NCBI GenBank assembly: GCA_021161625.1
Contig: JAGHAG010000169.1
Coordinates: 1 to 5,029 of the forward strand
Reading direction: 5' to 3'
Source: Elusimicrobiota bacterium
GTDB taxonomy: Bacteria; CG03
Length of the DNA: 5,029 bases
Below the pieces are notes generated by a model. The model did no database searches and had not been told where the DNA came from. It worked only from the letters and a program-made list of their open reading frames with translations. Position 1 is the stretch's first letter; the number at the start of each line of letters is the position of its first letter. The translations under genes and the position numbers were made by a program. This document shows, piece by piece, positions 1 to 4,974 of this stretch.

Positions 1-2
1 AC

Positions 3-22
3 AGAGGATAGAGGATAGAGGA
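3..22. repeat. 7-bp tandem repeat (AGAGGAT)
   Basis: AGAGGAT occurs at 3-9 and 10-16, followed by AGAGGA at 17-22, giving nearly three head-to-tail copies. The array may continue beyond the left edge of the window. No function is apparent. Confidence 0.7.
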
Positions 23-35
23 AAGAAAGAAATGT

Positions 36-170
36 TAAATCCCAAATTCCAAATTACAAATTCCAAACAATATCAAAATACCAATGTTCTAAATTCCAAA
101 CAGTTTAGGTTATTGGGATTTAGGATTTTGAATTTGTTTGGTGCTTGGGATTTGGTGCTTGGAATTTATT
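36..170. repeat. Long imperfect inverted (fold-back) repeat, AAATTCCAAA family
   Basis: The left arm (about 36-100) carries AAATTCCAAA at 44-53, 58-67 and 91-100. The right arm (about 111-170) carries the complementary type of motif: TTTGGTGCTTGG at 137-148 and again at 151-162, followed by TTGGAATTT at 159-167. The reverse complement of the right arm aligns with the left arm over roughly 55 bp with scattered mismatches, so the unit could fold into a long imperfect hairpin. It lacks a transposase and resembles a short non-autonomous or REP-like element. The family name and any mobility are inference. Confidence 0.6.
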
Positions 171-187
171 TAAGAAGAAATGTAGCC

Positions 188-204
188 GCAGACCTTTGGT
201 CTGC
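188..204. repeat. Perfect 7-bp hairpin, TTT loop
   Basis: GCAGACC (188-194) and GGTCTGC (198-204) are exact reverse complements separated by TTT. The hairpin sits directly after the fold-back repeat and may be its end. It is not followed by a T-run on either strand, so it is a poor candidate for an intrinsic terminator. A palindromic repeat unit is more likely. Confidence 0.65.
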
Positions 205-230
205 TAAAAAAGTGACTAAGTGACGAGGTG

Positions 231-300
231 ATAAAGTGATATGGAGATATGGAGACAAGAAAATAAAGTAACAAGGAAATAAAGTGATATGGAGACAAGA
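231..300. repeat. Direct repeats of ATAAAGTGATATGGAGA
   Basis: A 17-bp sequence is repeated exactly at 231-247 and 279-295, 48 bp apart. GGAGACAAGA also recurs at 251-260 and 291-300, and AAATAAAGT at 261-269 and 277-285. The stretch looks like repeated local duplication of a purine-rich unit. No coding or RNA function is evident. Confidence 0.6.
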
Positions 301-306
301 TGACAG

Positions 307-337
307 GCCCCGTTGGATAGAAAACATCCAATGGGGC
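307..337. repeat. 12-bp hairpin with 7-nt loop
   Basis: The arm at 307-318 (GCCCCGTTGGAT) pairs with the arm at 326-337 (ATCCAATGGGGC) at every position except one, which is a G-T pair and would be a G-U wobble in RNA. The loop is AGAAAAC. No T-run follows on either strand, so this is better read as a palindromic repeat unit than as a terminator, although it could stabilise the end of a transcript from upstream. Confidence 0.65.
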
Positions 338-353
338 AAGGAAAATGAGAACA

Positions 354-399
354 CCCCCTACTGTTTCTCCTCCCTTTTAGGGGGGAGATTGAGAGGGGG
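354..399. repeat. C-rich/G-rich fold-back repeat
   Basis: CTCCTCCC (367-374) pairs with GGGGGGAG (380-387) across a 5-nt TTTTA loop, with one G-T pair. An outer stem joins CCCCCT (354-359) to AGGGGG (394-399), and an internal loop separates the two stems. The G-richness stands out from the AT-rich surroundings. It looks like a dispersed intergenic palindrome; no T-run follows, so a terminator role is doubtful. Confidence 0.55.
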
Positions 400-405
400 G
401 ATTTA

Positions 406-434
406 TGGATGAAATGAAGTGAAATTCGTATAAT
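406..434 (+). promoter_or_regulatory. Candidate promoter of the frr operon
   Basis: A perfect -10 hexamer TATAAT lies at 429-434. Seventeen bases upstream is TGGATG (406-411), which matches only three of six positions of the TTGACA consensus. Transcription would start near 441 and leave a leader of about 50 nt before frr. The -10 lies inside the ATTCG repeat, so it could be a by-product of that repeat in an AT-rich genome. frr could instead be read from a promoter left of the window. Confidence 0.35.
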
Positions 435-458
435 TCGCTATCATTCGCGCAATTTGCA
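424..458. repeat. Iterated ATTCG motif, 9-10 bp period
   Basis: ATTCG begins at 424, 433 and 443, followed by ATTTG at 452, so four similar units are spaced 9, 10 and 9 bp apart. The first junction creates a TATAAT hexamer (429-434). A period near one DNA helical turn could suit repeated protein binding, but simple duplication explains it equally well. Confidence 0.5.
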
Positions 459-480
459 AACAGAAATTGGTGGGAAAAAT

Positions 481-487
481 GGAGGTG
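481..487 (+). promoter_or_regulatory. Shine-Dalgarno site deciding the frr start
   Basis: GGAGGTG is a near-perfect ribosome binding sequence placed 5 nt (counted from GGAGG) before ATG at 491. It favours this start over the in-frame ATG at 479, which has a weaker GGTGGG upstream, and over TTG at 467. Confidence 0.6.
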
Positions 488-490
488 GGT

Positions 491-1033
491 ATGAAAGAAT
501 TTGAAAAAGCGACCTCAAAAGTTATTGAAAATTTGAAAAGCGAACTTGTTAAGGTCAGGACATCCCGTGCTTCTTCTGGAATTCTGGAAGGTGTTCTGGT
601 GCCGTATTATGGCAAAGAAGTTCCCATAAAATCCTGTGCAACGATAAATGTCAGAGATGCAAGGACAATTGAAATTCATCCATGGGACAAATCAATCATT
701 CAGCAAATTTCCAATGCAATTCTAAAAGCAAACATTGGCTTAAATCCTCAGGTTCAGGGCAATATCATAAGAATTGTGGTTCCACCTCTGACCGGTGAGA
801 CAAGAAAACAGCTTTTGAAGGTTGTCCATAATATCTGTGAGGAGCACAAAATAAGCATAAGAAATTTAAGACGAAAGGAACTTGAAAAAATTGCAGCACA
901 GGAAAAGAATAAGGAAATTTCCAAAGATGACAGATACCGACTTGAAAAAGAAGTCCAGAAAGTTGTTGATGAAAAAATAAAAATTATAGATGAGATTTTC
1001 AAGAAAAAAGAAAGTGAGATAATGAGTGATTGA
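491..1033 (+). CDS. frr: Ribosome recycling factor (RRF)
   Basis: The cytoplasmic ribosome recycling factor acts with EF-G after termination to split the 70S ribosome from mRNA and tRNA. From ATG 491 the protein has 180 residues; the family usually has about 185. Visible family hallmarks are RTSRAS at 23-28 (normally RTGRAS), PWDKSII around 64-70, NIGLNPQVQGNIIRI at 81-95, PPLTGETRK at 98-106, the arginine-rich IRNLRR at 123-128 and the helical KEISKDDRYRLEKEVQK region at 141-157. Residues about 1-24 plus 102-180 form the expected three-helix domain I, with the beta domain II between them. In-frame ATG 479 would give 184 residues, closer to family length, and TTG 467 would give 188. The start at 491 is chosen for its strong GGAGGTG site. 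It heads the operon, 37 nt before uppS; pyrH is not seen upstream. Confidence 0.96.
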   Translation: MKEFEKATSKVIENLKSELVKVRTSRASSGILEGVLVPYYGKEVPIKSCATINVRDARTIEIHPWDKSIIQQISNAILKANIGLNPQVQGNIIRIVVPPLTGETRKQLLKVVHNICEEHKISIRNLRRKELEKIAAQEKNKEISKDDRYRLEKEVQKVVDEKIKIIDEIFKKKESEIMSD

Positions 1034-1070
1034 AATCAGAAATAAGAGGACTTAAGCAGGGGTTAAAAAA

Positions 1071-1766
1071 GTGAAACTTAATTCTTATAAAACACCAAAG
1101 CATGTTGCAATAATAATGGATGGCAATGGCAGATGGGCATTAAAAAAAAGTCTTCCAAGGATAAGGGGACACATTCATGGGGTTCAAGCAGTAAGAAGAA
1201 CAATTAAAGCAGCAAAGAAGTTTGGGATAAAATATCTCACCCTTTATGCCTTTTCAACTGAGAACTGGAAGAGAGATGAGAAAGAAATTAAATTTCTTTT
1301 TTCGCTTTTAAAAGAATATCTCAGAAAAGAAAGAGAATCCTTTATAAAAAACAGAATAAAATTTCTGACAATCGGAAATATACAAAAACTTCCACAGGAT
1401 ATTCAAAATGAAATCAAAAGTTTGAAAAAAGCAACTTCAGGTTTTAGAGATTTTTTTCTGATACTTGCTTTAAATTATGGTGCCCGTGATGAAATCATAA
1501 GAGCAATAAGAAAGGTCTTGAAAAAAAAGAAAATCGGGGACTTAAAAAAGTCCTTTGAAAATTCCCTGGATACTGCGAAAATTCCCGACCCTGATTTAAT
1601 CATAAGAACAAGTGGAGAGAAGCGACTTTCAAATTTCCTGTTGTATCAGGGGGCTTATTCTGAACTTTACTTTACAAAAACTCTCTGGCCTGATTTTGAT
1701 GAAGAGGCGCTTTCAAAAGCAATTCTTGTCTATAAAAGAAGAAAAAGAAGATTTGGAGGATATTAA
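1071..1766 (+). CDS. uppS: Isoprenyl transferase, undecaprenyl diphosphate synthase (cis-prenyltransferase)
   Basis: UppS adds isopentenyl diphosphate units to farnesyl diphosphate in cis to make the C55 lipid carrier used for peptidoglycan and other surface polymers; it works at the inner face of the membrane. The 231 residues match the usual family length of about 230-250. HVAIIMDGNGRWA at 11-23 contains the catalytic Asp17 of the DGNGRW motif. FSTENW is at 61-66, LALNYGARDEI at 132-142, the diphosphate-binding RTSGEKRLSNFLL at 179-191 (Arg179, Arg185, Ser187), ELYF at 198-201 with the expected metal-related Glu198, and the terminal RRFGG at 226-230. The start is GTG 1071, since the conserved KHVAIIMDGNG lies ten residues in; AGGGG at 1058-1062, 8 nt upstream, can serve as ribosome binding site. 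Its stop is immediately followed by the cdsA start codon. The exact chain length of the product cannot be told from sequence. Confidence 0.96.
   Translation: MKLNSYKTPKHVAIIMDGNGRWALKKSLPRIRGHIHGVQAVRRTIKAAKKFGIKYLTLYAFSTENWKRDEKEIKFLFSLLKEYLRKERESFIKNRIKFLTIGNIQKLPQDIQNEIKSLKKATSGFRDFFLILALNYGARDEIIRAIRKVLKKKKIGDLKKSFENSLDTAKIPDPDLIIRTSGEKRLSNFLLYQGAYSELYFTKTLWPDFDEEALSKAILVYKRRKRRFGGY
1755..1760 (+). promoter_or_regulatory. Ribosome binding site of cdsA inside uppS
   Basis: GGAGGA lies 6 nt before the TTG start at 1767 and is made by the codons for the conserved RRFGG end of UppS. It supports the unusual TTG start and couples cdsA translation to the end of uppS. Confidence 0.7.
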
Positions 1767-2591
1767 TTGACTGAAAGAATTTTAACAGCAGTAATTTTAA
1801 TCCCTCTGGTTATATTTATTTCGTGGGTTGGGAATTTGCCCTTTTTCATTATGATTGTATCCATAACTCTTGTTGCTCAGTGGGAATTTTATGAGATTGC
1901 CCAGAAATCTGTTAAAATTTCTCCCAAAAAAGGGCTTTCACTTTTTACAGGGTTTTTAATCCTTCTTTCAACCTATCTTCGCACACCCCGGATGCTTCTT
2001 TCCTCGCAAAAAGGCATCCCTGCATTTGTCCTTACAATGACAATAGCTCTTATTTTATTTTCCCATCTTTTAAGTAAAAACATAAGATATTTTCTTGAAT
2101 CCTTTGGAGTTTCTCTTGCAGGTATTTTTATGATACCATGGTTTGCAAGTTATATAATCCTTTTAAGAGATATTCATCCCTGCGGAATAAACTATTTTTT
2201 CTTTCTTCTTTTTGGTGTGTGGATTGTTGACACTTTTGCCTTTTTATTTGGAACAAAGTTTGGGAAAAAGAAACTCGCCAGGATTATAAGCCCTAAAAAA
2301 ACAATTGTTGGGGCTGTTGCAGGATTTTTTGGTGGAATTATTTTTGCATTTGCATGGCAGTTTTTTTCAAAACTTGATTTTCTCAAAACAAAGGATCTTC
2401 TTATAATGGGTTTTATAATAGGTGTTTTCGGACAGATAGGAGACCTTATTGAATCAATGGTAAAAAGAGCAGGTGTTGTGAAGGATTCAGGTTCAATCTT
2501 TCCCGGACACGGTGGTGCTTACGACAGGATTGACAGTTTGATTTTTGCAGCACCGTTTCTTTATTATTACATCGTTTTTTTTATTAGATGA
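1767..2591 (+). CDS. cdsA: Phosphatidate cytidylyltransferase (CDP-diglyceride synthase)
   Basis: CdsA is an integral membrane enzyme that makes CDP-diacylglycerol from CTP and phosphatidic acid, the branch point of bacterial phospholipid synthesis. The 274 residues are typical in length. Hydrophobic segments lie roughly at 5-20, 24-37, 55-70, 85-102, 113-133, 141-161, 181-200, 210-226 and 257-273. The family signature spans 230-256 (Ser230, Lys233-Arg234, Lys239-Asp240, PGHGG 246-250, Asp253-Arg254, Asp256) and is preceded by GDLIES 225-230, whose Asp226 is a likely metal ligand. The upstream FGTKFGKKKLARIISPKKT (161-179) is also characteristic. Oddities are Val181 in the KTxEG-like position, where a Glu or Gln is common, and Ala-Tyr after HGG. 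The TTG start is supported by GGAGGA 6 nt upstream and by the zero-length gap after uppS. Its TGA overlaps the dxr ATG. Confidence 0.95.
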   Translation: MTERILTAVILIPLVIFISWVGNLPFFIMIVSITLVAQWEFYEIAQKSVKISPKKGLSLFTGFLILLSTYLRTPRMLLSSQKGIPAFVLTMTIALILFSHLLSKNIRYFLESFGVSLAGIFMIPWFASYIILLRDIHPCGINYFFFLLFGVWIVDTFAFLFGTKFGKKKLARIISPKKTIVGAVAGFFGGIIFAFAWQFFSKLDFLKTKDLLIMGFIIGVFGQIGDLIESMVKRAGVVKDSGSIFPGHGGAYDRIDSLIFAAPFLYYYIVFFIR

Positions 2592-3694
2592 AAAAGGTTT
2601 GCGTTCTTGGTTCCACAGGTTCTGTTGGAAAACAGACATTAAAAATCATAAGGACACTTAAAGATGTAAAAATTTCTATTCTGTGCGCCCACTCAAATTA
2701 CAAACTGCTTTTAAAACAGGCAGAAGAGTTTGGAGTAAAAAAACTCTGTCTTACTGATAGAAACGCTTATTTAAAATTGCCTTATTCTCAGAAAAAAATT
2801 TTTTTCTCTCCTGACGAAATTGAGCGCATTTTTGAACACGATTTTGATATTTTATTTGTTGCCAGTGCAGGAAGCACAGCAATAAAGTTAATTTATAAGG
2901 CATTGAAGTTGAAAAAGACAGTTGCGATTGCAAACAAAGAGGCAATTGTTATGGCAGGGGATATTTTAATAAAAGAAGCAAAAAAGGAGGAAGCAAAAAT
3001 AATTCCTGTTGACTCTGAACACAGCGCCCTTTTCCAGATTCTTGAAAATTTCCCACACAAAGCCGAAGGACTTACAATCACCTCATCAGGTGGTGCAATT
3101 GCAGGAGCAAATAAAAAGAGTATAACCCCTCAAGTTATTTTAAGGCATCCTGTCTGGAAAATGGGGGCAAAAATTACAGTTGACTCTTCAACAGGGATGA
3201 ACAAGGGCCTTGAGGTGATTGAAGCCCACCATCTTTTTTCTTTCCCTTTTGAAAAAATTTCTGTCATCCTTCACAGAGAGGCAATTGTGCATGGGATTGT
3301 GGAATTTAAAGACGGCTCATCCATTGCCTATCTTTCCCCACCAACAATGGAAATCCCTATAAAATATGCCCTGACATATCCTGAAAAAACTTTTCTACCA
3401 GAAAAATTAAATTACAAAAATTTGAAATTCTCTTTTGAAAAGTTCCCGGAAGAAAAATATCCCTGCTTTTCTCTTGCTCTTTATGCTGGCAAAAAGGGTG
3501 GAATTTATCCATCTGTTTTATGCGGGGCAAATGAAACCGCTGTTCAACATTTCTTAAAAGGAAAAATATCTTTTTATAAAATTTCTCAAATCATTGAAAA
3601 AGTTTTGGCAAAAACTCCCAAAATTAGATATTCTATTGATGGTGTTCTTGAAGCAGAAAAATGGGCTAAAAGTGAAGCGATGAGGTTTGTATGA
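2588..3694 (+). CDS. dxr: 1-deoxy-D-xylulose 5-phosphate reductoisomerase
   Basis: Dxr (IspC) converts DXP to 2-C-methyl-D-erythritol 4-phosphate with NADPH and a divalent metal, the first committed step of the MEP isoprenoid pathway and the target of fosmidomycin. The 368 residues are slightly shorter than the roughly 380-400 common in the family. The NADPH-binding loop GSTGSVG is at 8-14, ANKEAIVMAG at 115-124, PVDSEHSALFQIL at 140-152 with metal ligands Asp142 and Glu144, TSSGGA at 165-170, HPVWKMG at 187-193 and VDSSTGMNKGLEVIEAH at 198-214 with the third metal ligand Glu209. The C-terminal GANETAVQHFL (313-323) matches the family's AANE region. Some positions usually conserved near the active site differ (see findings), but every ligand I can place is present. 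The start ATG 2588 overlaps the cdsA stop as ATGA, and no Shine-Dalgarno sequence precedes it, so it probably relies on coupling. It supplies precursors for UppS upstream. Confidence 0.96.
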   Translation: MKKVCVLGSTGSVGKQTLKIIRTLKDVKISILCAHSNYKLLLKQAEEFGVKKLCLTDRNAYLKLPYSQKKIFFSPDEIERIFEHDFDILFVASAGSTAIKLIYKALKLKKTVAIANKEAIVMAGDILIKEAKKEEAKIIPVDSEHSALFQILENFPHKAEGLTITSSGGAIAGANKKSITPQVILRHPVWKMGAKITVDSSTGMNKGLEVIEAHHLFSFPFEKISVILHREAIVHGIVEFKDGSSIAYLSPPTMEIPIKYALTYPEKTFLPEKLNYKNLKFSFEKFPEEKYPCFSLALYAGKKGGIYPSVLCGANETAVQHFLKGKISFYKISQIIEKVLAKTPKIRYSIDGVLEAEKWAKSEAMRFV

Positions 3695-4734
3695 TGGAAT
3701 CCTTAAAGCAGATTTTGTATGTGGTATTTGCCTTTGGTCTTGTGATTCTTGCTCATGAATTTGGGCACTTTATTGTTGCAAGGAGATTAAAAATTTTTGT
3801 TGAAAAATTTTCTTTTGGTTTTGGCCCAGCAATTTTAAAGATAAAAAGGAAAACAACTTATCTCCTCTCTCTTATACCACTTGGGGGTTATATAAAGATG
3901 AAGGGGGAAAATCCCTTTTCCGAAAGAGAGATGACAGAGGATGAATTTTTTTCAAAAACCCCATCCGAAAGGATTCTTGTTGTGCTTGCAGGACCTGTTG
4001 CAAATTTTTTCCTTGCTTTTTTTATATTTTTTTCTGTTTACTGGATTTTTGGAGTGCCTCATCCTCAAAATCTCCCGATAGCAGGAAACATTATAAAAGG
4101 CACTCCTGCACATAAGGCAGGGATTCTTCCTGGGGATAGAATTATTTCAATAAATGATGAGGAAATCTCAACATGGCAGGAACTTGTAAAAAGAATTCAG
4201 CCAAATGCAGGCAAAAAATTGAAAATTGTCATAAAAAGAGGAGATGAAATTAAAACACTCTTTATTGCACCCCAGTACAATCCTGAATTAAAAGCAGGGG
4301 CAATAGGAATAATGATTTCATATAAAAAGCAAAGGTACCCATTTGCCAGGTCCTTATATCTTTCAGCAGCAAAGTGTGTTGGACTTACTTTTTTAACCCT
4401 GAGATATCTTTCTCTTGCTGTCAGAAAAAAGGTAAAAGCAGAGATTTCAGGACCCATAGGAATTGCGACCATGATTGGCAAAACTGCAAATCAGGGATTT
4501 TCTTTCTTTTTAAATCTGCTCGGGCTTATAAGTCTGAATCTTTTTCTCATAAATCTTTTTCCTATTCCTCTTCTTGATGGTGGGCACATTGTAATTTTTC
4601 TCTGGGAGATGGTAAGGAAAAAATTTCCATCCGAGAAAACTTACAATATCCTTCAAACAATAGGTCTTGCAATTTTGCTTATGGCAATAATTTTTGCCTC
4701 AAGGAATGACCTCTTAAAAATTTTTCGCTTTTAA
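3691..4734 (+). CDS. rseP: RIP metalloprotease, M50 family (RseP/RasP/MmpA type)
   Basis: This is a site-2 protease homologue that cuts transmembrane segments of substrates such as anti-sigma factors or remnant signal peptides; its substrate here is unknown. HEFGH at 22-26 in the first membrane helix supplies two zinc ligands and the catalytic Glu23. IPLGGYIKM (62-70) is the conserved loop after it, and TPSERILVVLAGPVANFFLA (90-109) leads into the second helix. A single PDZ domain covers about 128-195 (GTPAHKAGILPGDRIISIN at 137-155). SGPIGI follows at 253-258, and NLFPIPLLDGGH at 288-299 gives the third zinc ligand Asp296. A last helix is at about 320-337. With 347 residues and one PDZ it is the short form of the family; E. 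coli RseP has two PDZ domains. ATG 3691 overlaps the dxr stop (ATGA). The adjacent ATG 3694 lies 7 nt from GAGGT and may be the true start. It ends the operon. Confidence 0.95.
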   Translation: MMESLKQILYVVFAFGLVILAHEFGHFIVARRLKIFVEKFSFGFGPAILKIKRKTTYLLSLIPLGGYIKMKGENPFSEREMTEDEFFSKTPSERILVVLAGPVANFFLAFFIFFSVYWIFGVPHPQNLPIAGNIIKGTPAHKAGILPGDRIISINDEEISTWQELVKRIQPNAGKKLKIVIKRGDEIKTLFIAPQYNPELKAGAIGIMISYKKQRYPFARSLYLSAAKCVGLTFLTLRYLSLAVRKKVKAEISGPIGIATMIGKTANQGFSFFLNLLGLISLNLFLINLFPIPLLDGGHIVIFLWEMVRKKFPSEKTYNILQTIGLAILLMAIIFASRNDLLKIFRF

Positions 4735-4768
4735 TGAATTAACGACTTTTTTCTAAAAATTTTACGAA

Positions 4769-4804
4769 TTGACTTTTTGTTTTCTTTGTTATATAGTGTA
4801 TAAT
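4769..4804 (+). promoter_or_regulatory. Sigma70-type promoter with two -10 boxes
   Basis: TTGACT (4769-4774) is a five-of-six match to the -35 consensus. TATAGT (4792-4797) follows at the ideal 17-nt spacing. A perfect TATAAT lies at 4799-4804, seven bases further on, which would be 24 nt from this -35 and so would need a different, poorer -35. Transcription would start near 4804 or 4811 and read into the small frame and the gene at 4978, making these a unit separate from the frr-rseP operon. Confidence 0.65.
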
Positions 4805-4829
4805 GACCCTTGAGGAGACCACTTATAAA

Positions 4830-4974
4830 ATGACAAGAAAAGACAAAACGATAAAATCAAAAGATTTTGTTTGTTCTTCCAGAGGAGATGTATCTGTACT
4901 GAGTGCTAATATCACCCCAAAAATACGGATATAACCAAGTTGTCCGAAATGTAAAAATATTTGATGGTGCATGA
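4830..4974 (+). pseudogene. Possible small gene of about 47 codons, frame broken at an A5 run
   Basis: I do not recognise this protein. ATG 4830 opens a frame of 34 codons that stops at TAA 4932-4934. If one A of the A5 run at 4919-4923 is skipped, the frame continues through KYGYNQVVRNVKIFDGA and stops at TGA 4972-4974, 3 nt before the next gene. The restored protein would be about 47 residues, basic and Lys-rich at the start and without a membrane segment. GAGGAG (4812-4817) is a possible ribosome binding site, but its 12-nt spacing is long. An in-frame ATG at 4803 would add nine residues but overlaps the -10 box. It could be a decayed gene, an assembly error, a programmed +1 shift, or not a gene at all. 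Confidence 0.3.

Larger units (their letters stand above)
1..466. other. Gene-free, repeat-rich region upstream of frr
   Basis: I see no credible gene in this stretch. The two longest open frames, at 32-223 (plus) and 166-354 (minus), consist of translated repeats and have no recognisable motif. In order the region holds a 7-bp tandem repeat, a long fold-back of AAATTCCAAA-like units, a short perfect hairpin, direct repeats around ATAAAGTGATATGGAGA, a 12-bp hairpin, a C-rich/G-rich fold-back and an iterated ATTCG motif leading into frr. Such mosaics of unrelated short fold-back units are common in intergenic DNA of some uncultured bacterial lineages; that comparison is from general knowledge and was not tested. 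No tRNA, rRNA or CRISPR pattern is visible. Confidence 0.75.

Noticed and set aside
32..223. 63-codon open frame on the plus strand
   Set aside because: It is a translation of the fold-back repeat and hairpin; it has no motif and no convincing ribosome binding site, and its composition follows the repeat units.
36..300. CRISPR array
   Set aside because: The repeats differ in length and spacing, spacers are absent or repetitive, and no cas gene is seen.
166..354. 62-codon open frame on the minus strand
   Set aside because: It spans several repeat blocks and gives repetitive peptides such as HITLSP; it looks like translated direct repeats, not a protein.
188..387. Intrinsic terminators of an upstream gene
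   Set aside because: None of the three hairpins (188-204, 307-337, 367-387) is followed by a T-run on either strand.
754..1002. 82-codon minus-strand open frame within frr
   Set aside because: It lies opposite a well-conserved RRF coding region and has only low-complexity Ser/Phe-rich sequence, as expected for antisense of Lys/Glu codons.
4197..4577. Overlapping open frames on both strands inside rseP
   Set aside because: They lie wholly within the conserved PDZ and LDG-containing part of RseP and carry no motif of their own.
4735..4768. Terminator after rseP
   Set aside because: There are T-runs but no stable GC stem before them; A/T palindromes such as AAAAATTTTT are too weak to support a call.
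4853..4868. AAAATC/GATTTT hairpin as a terminator or attenuator
   Set aside because: It has six mostly A-T pairs with a short loop in AT-rich DNA and no clear T-run directly after; such stems are expected by chance.
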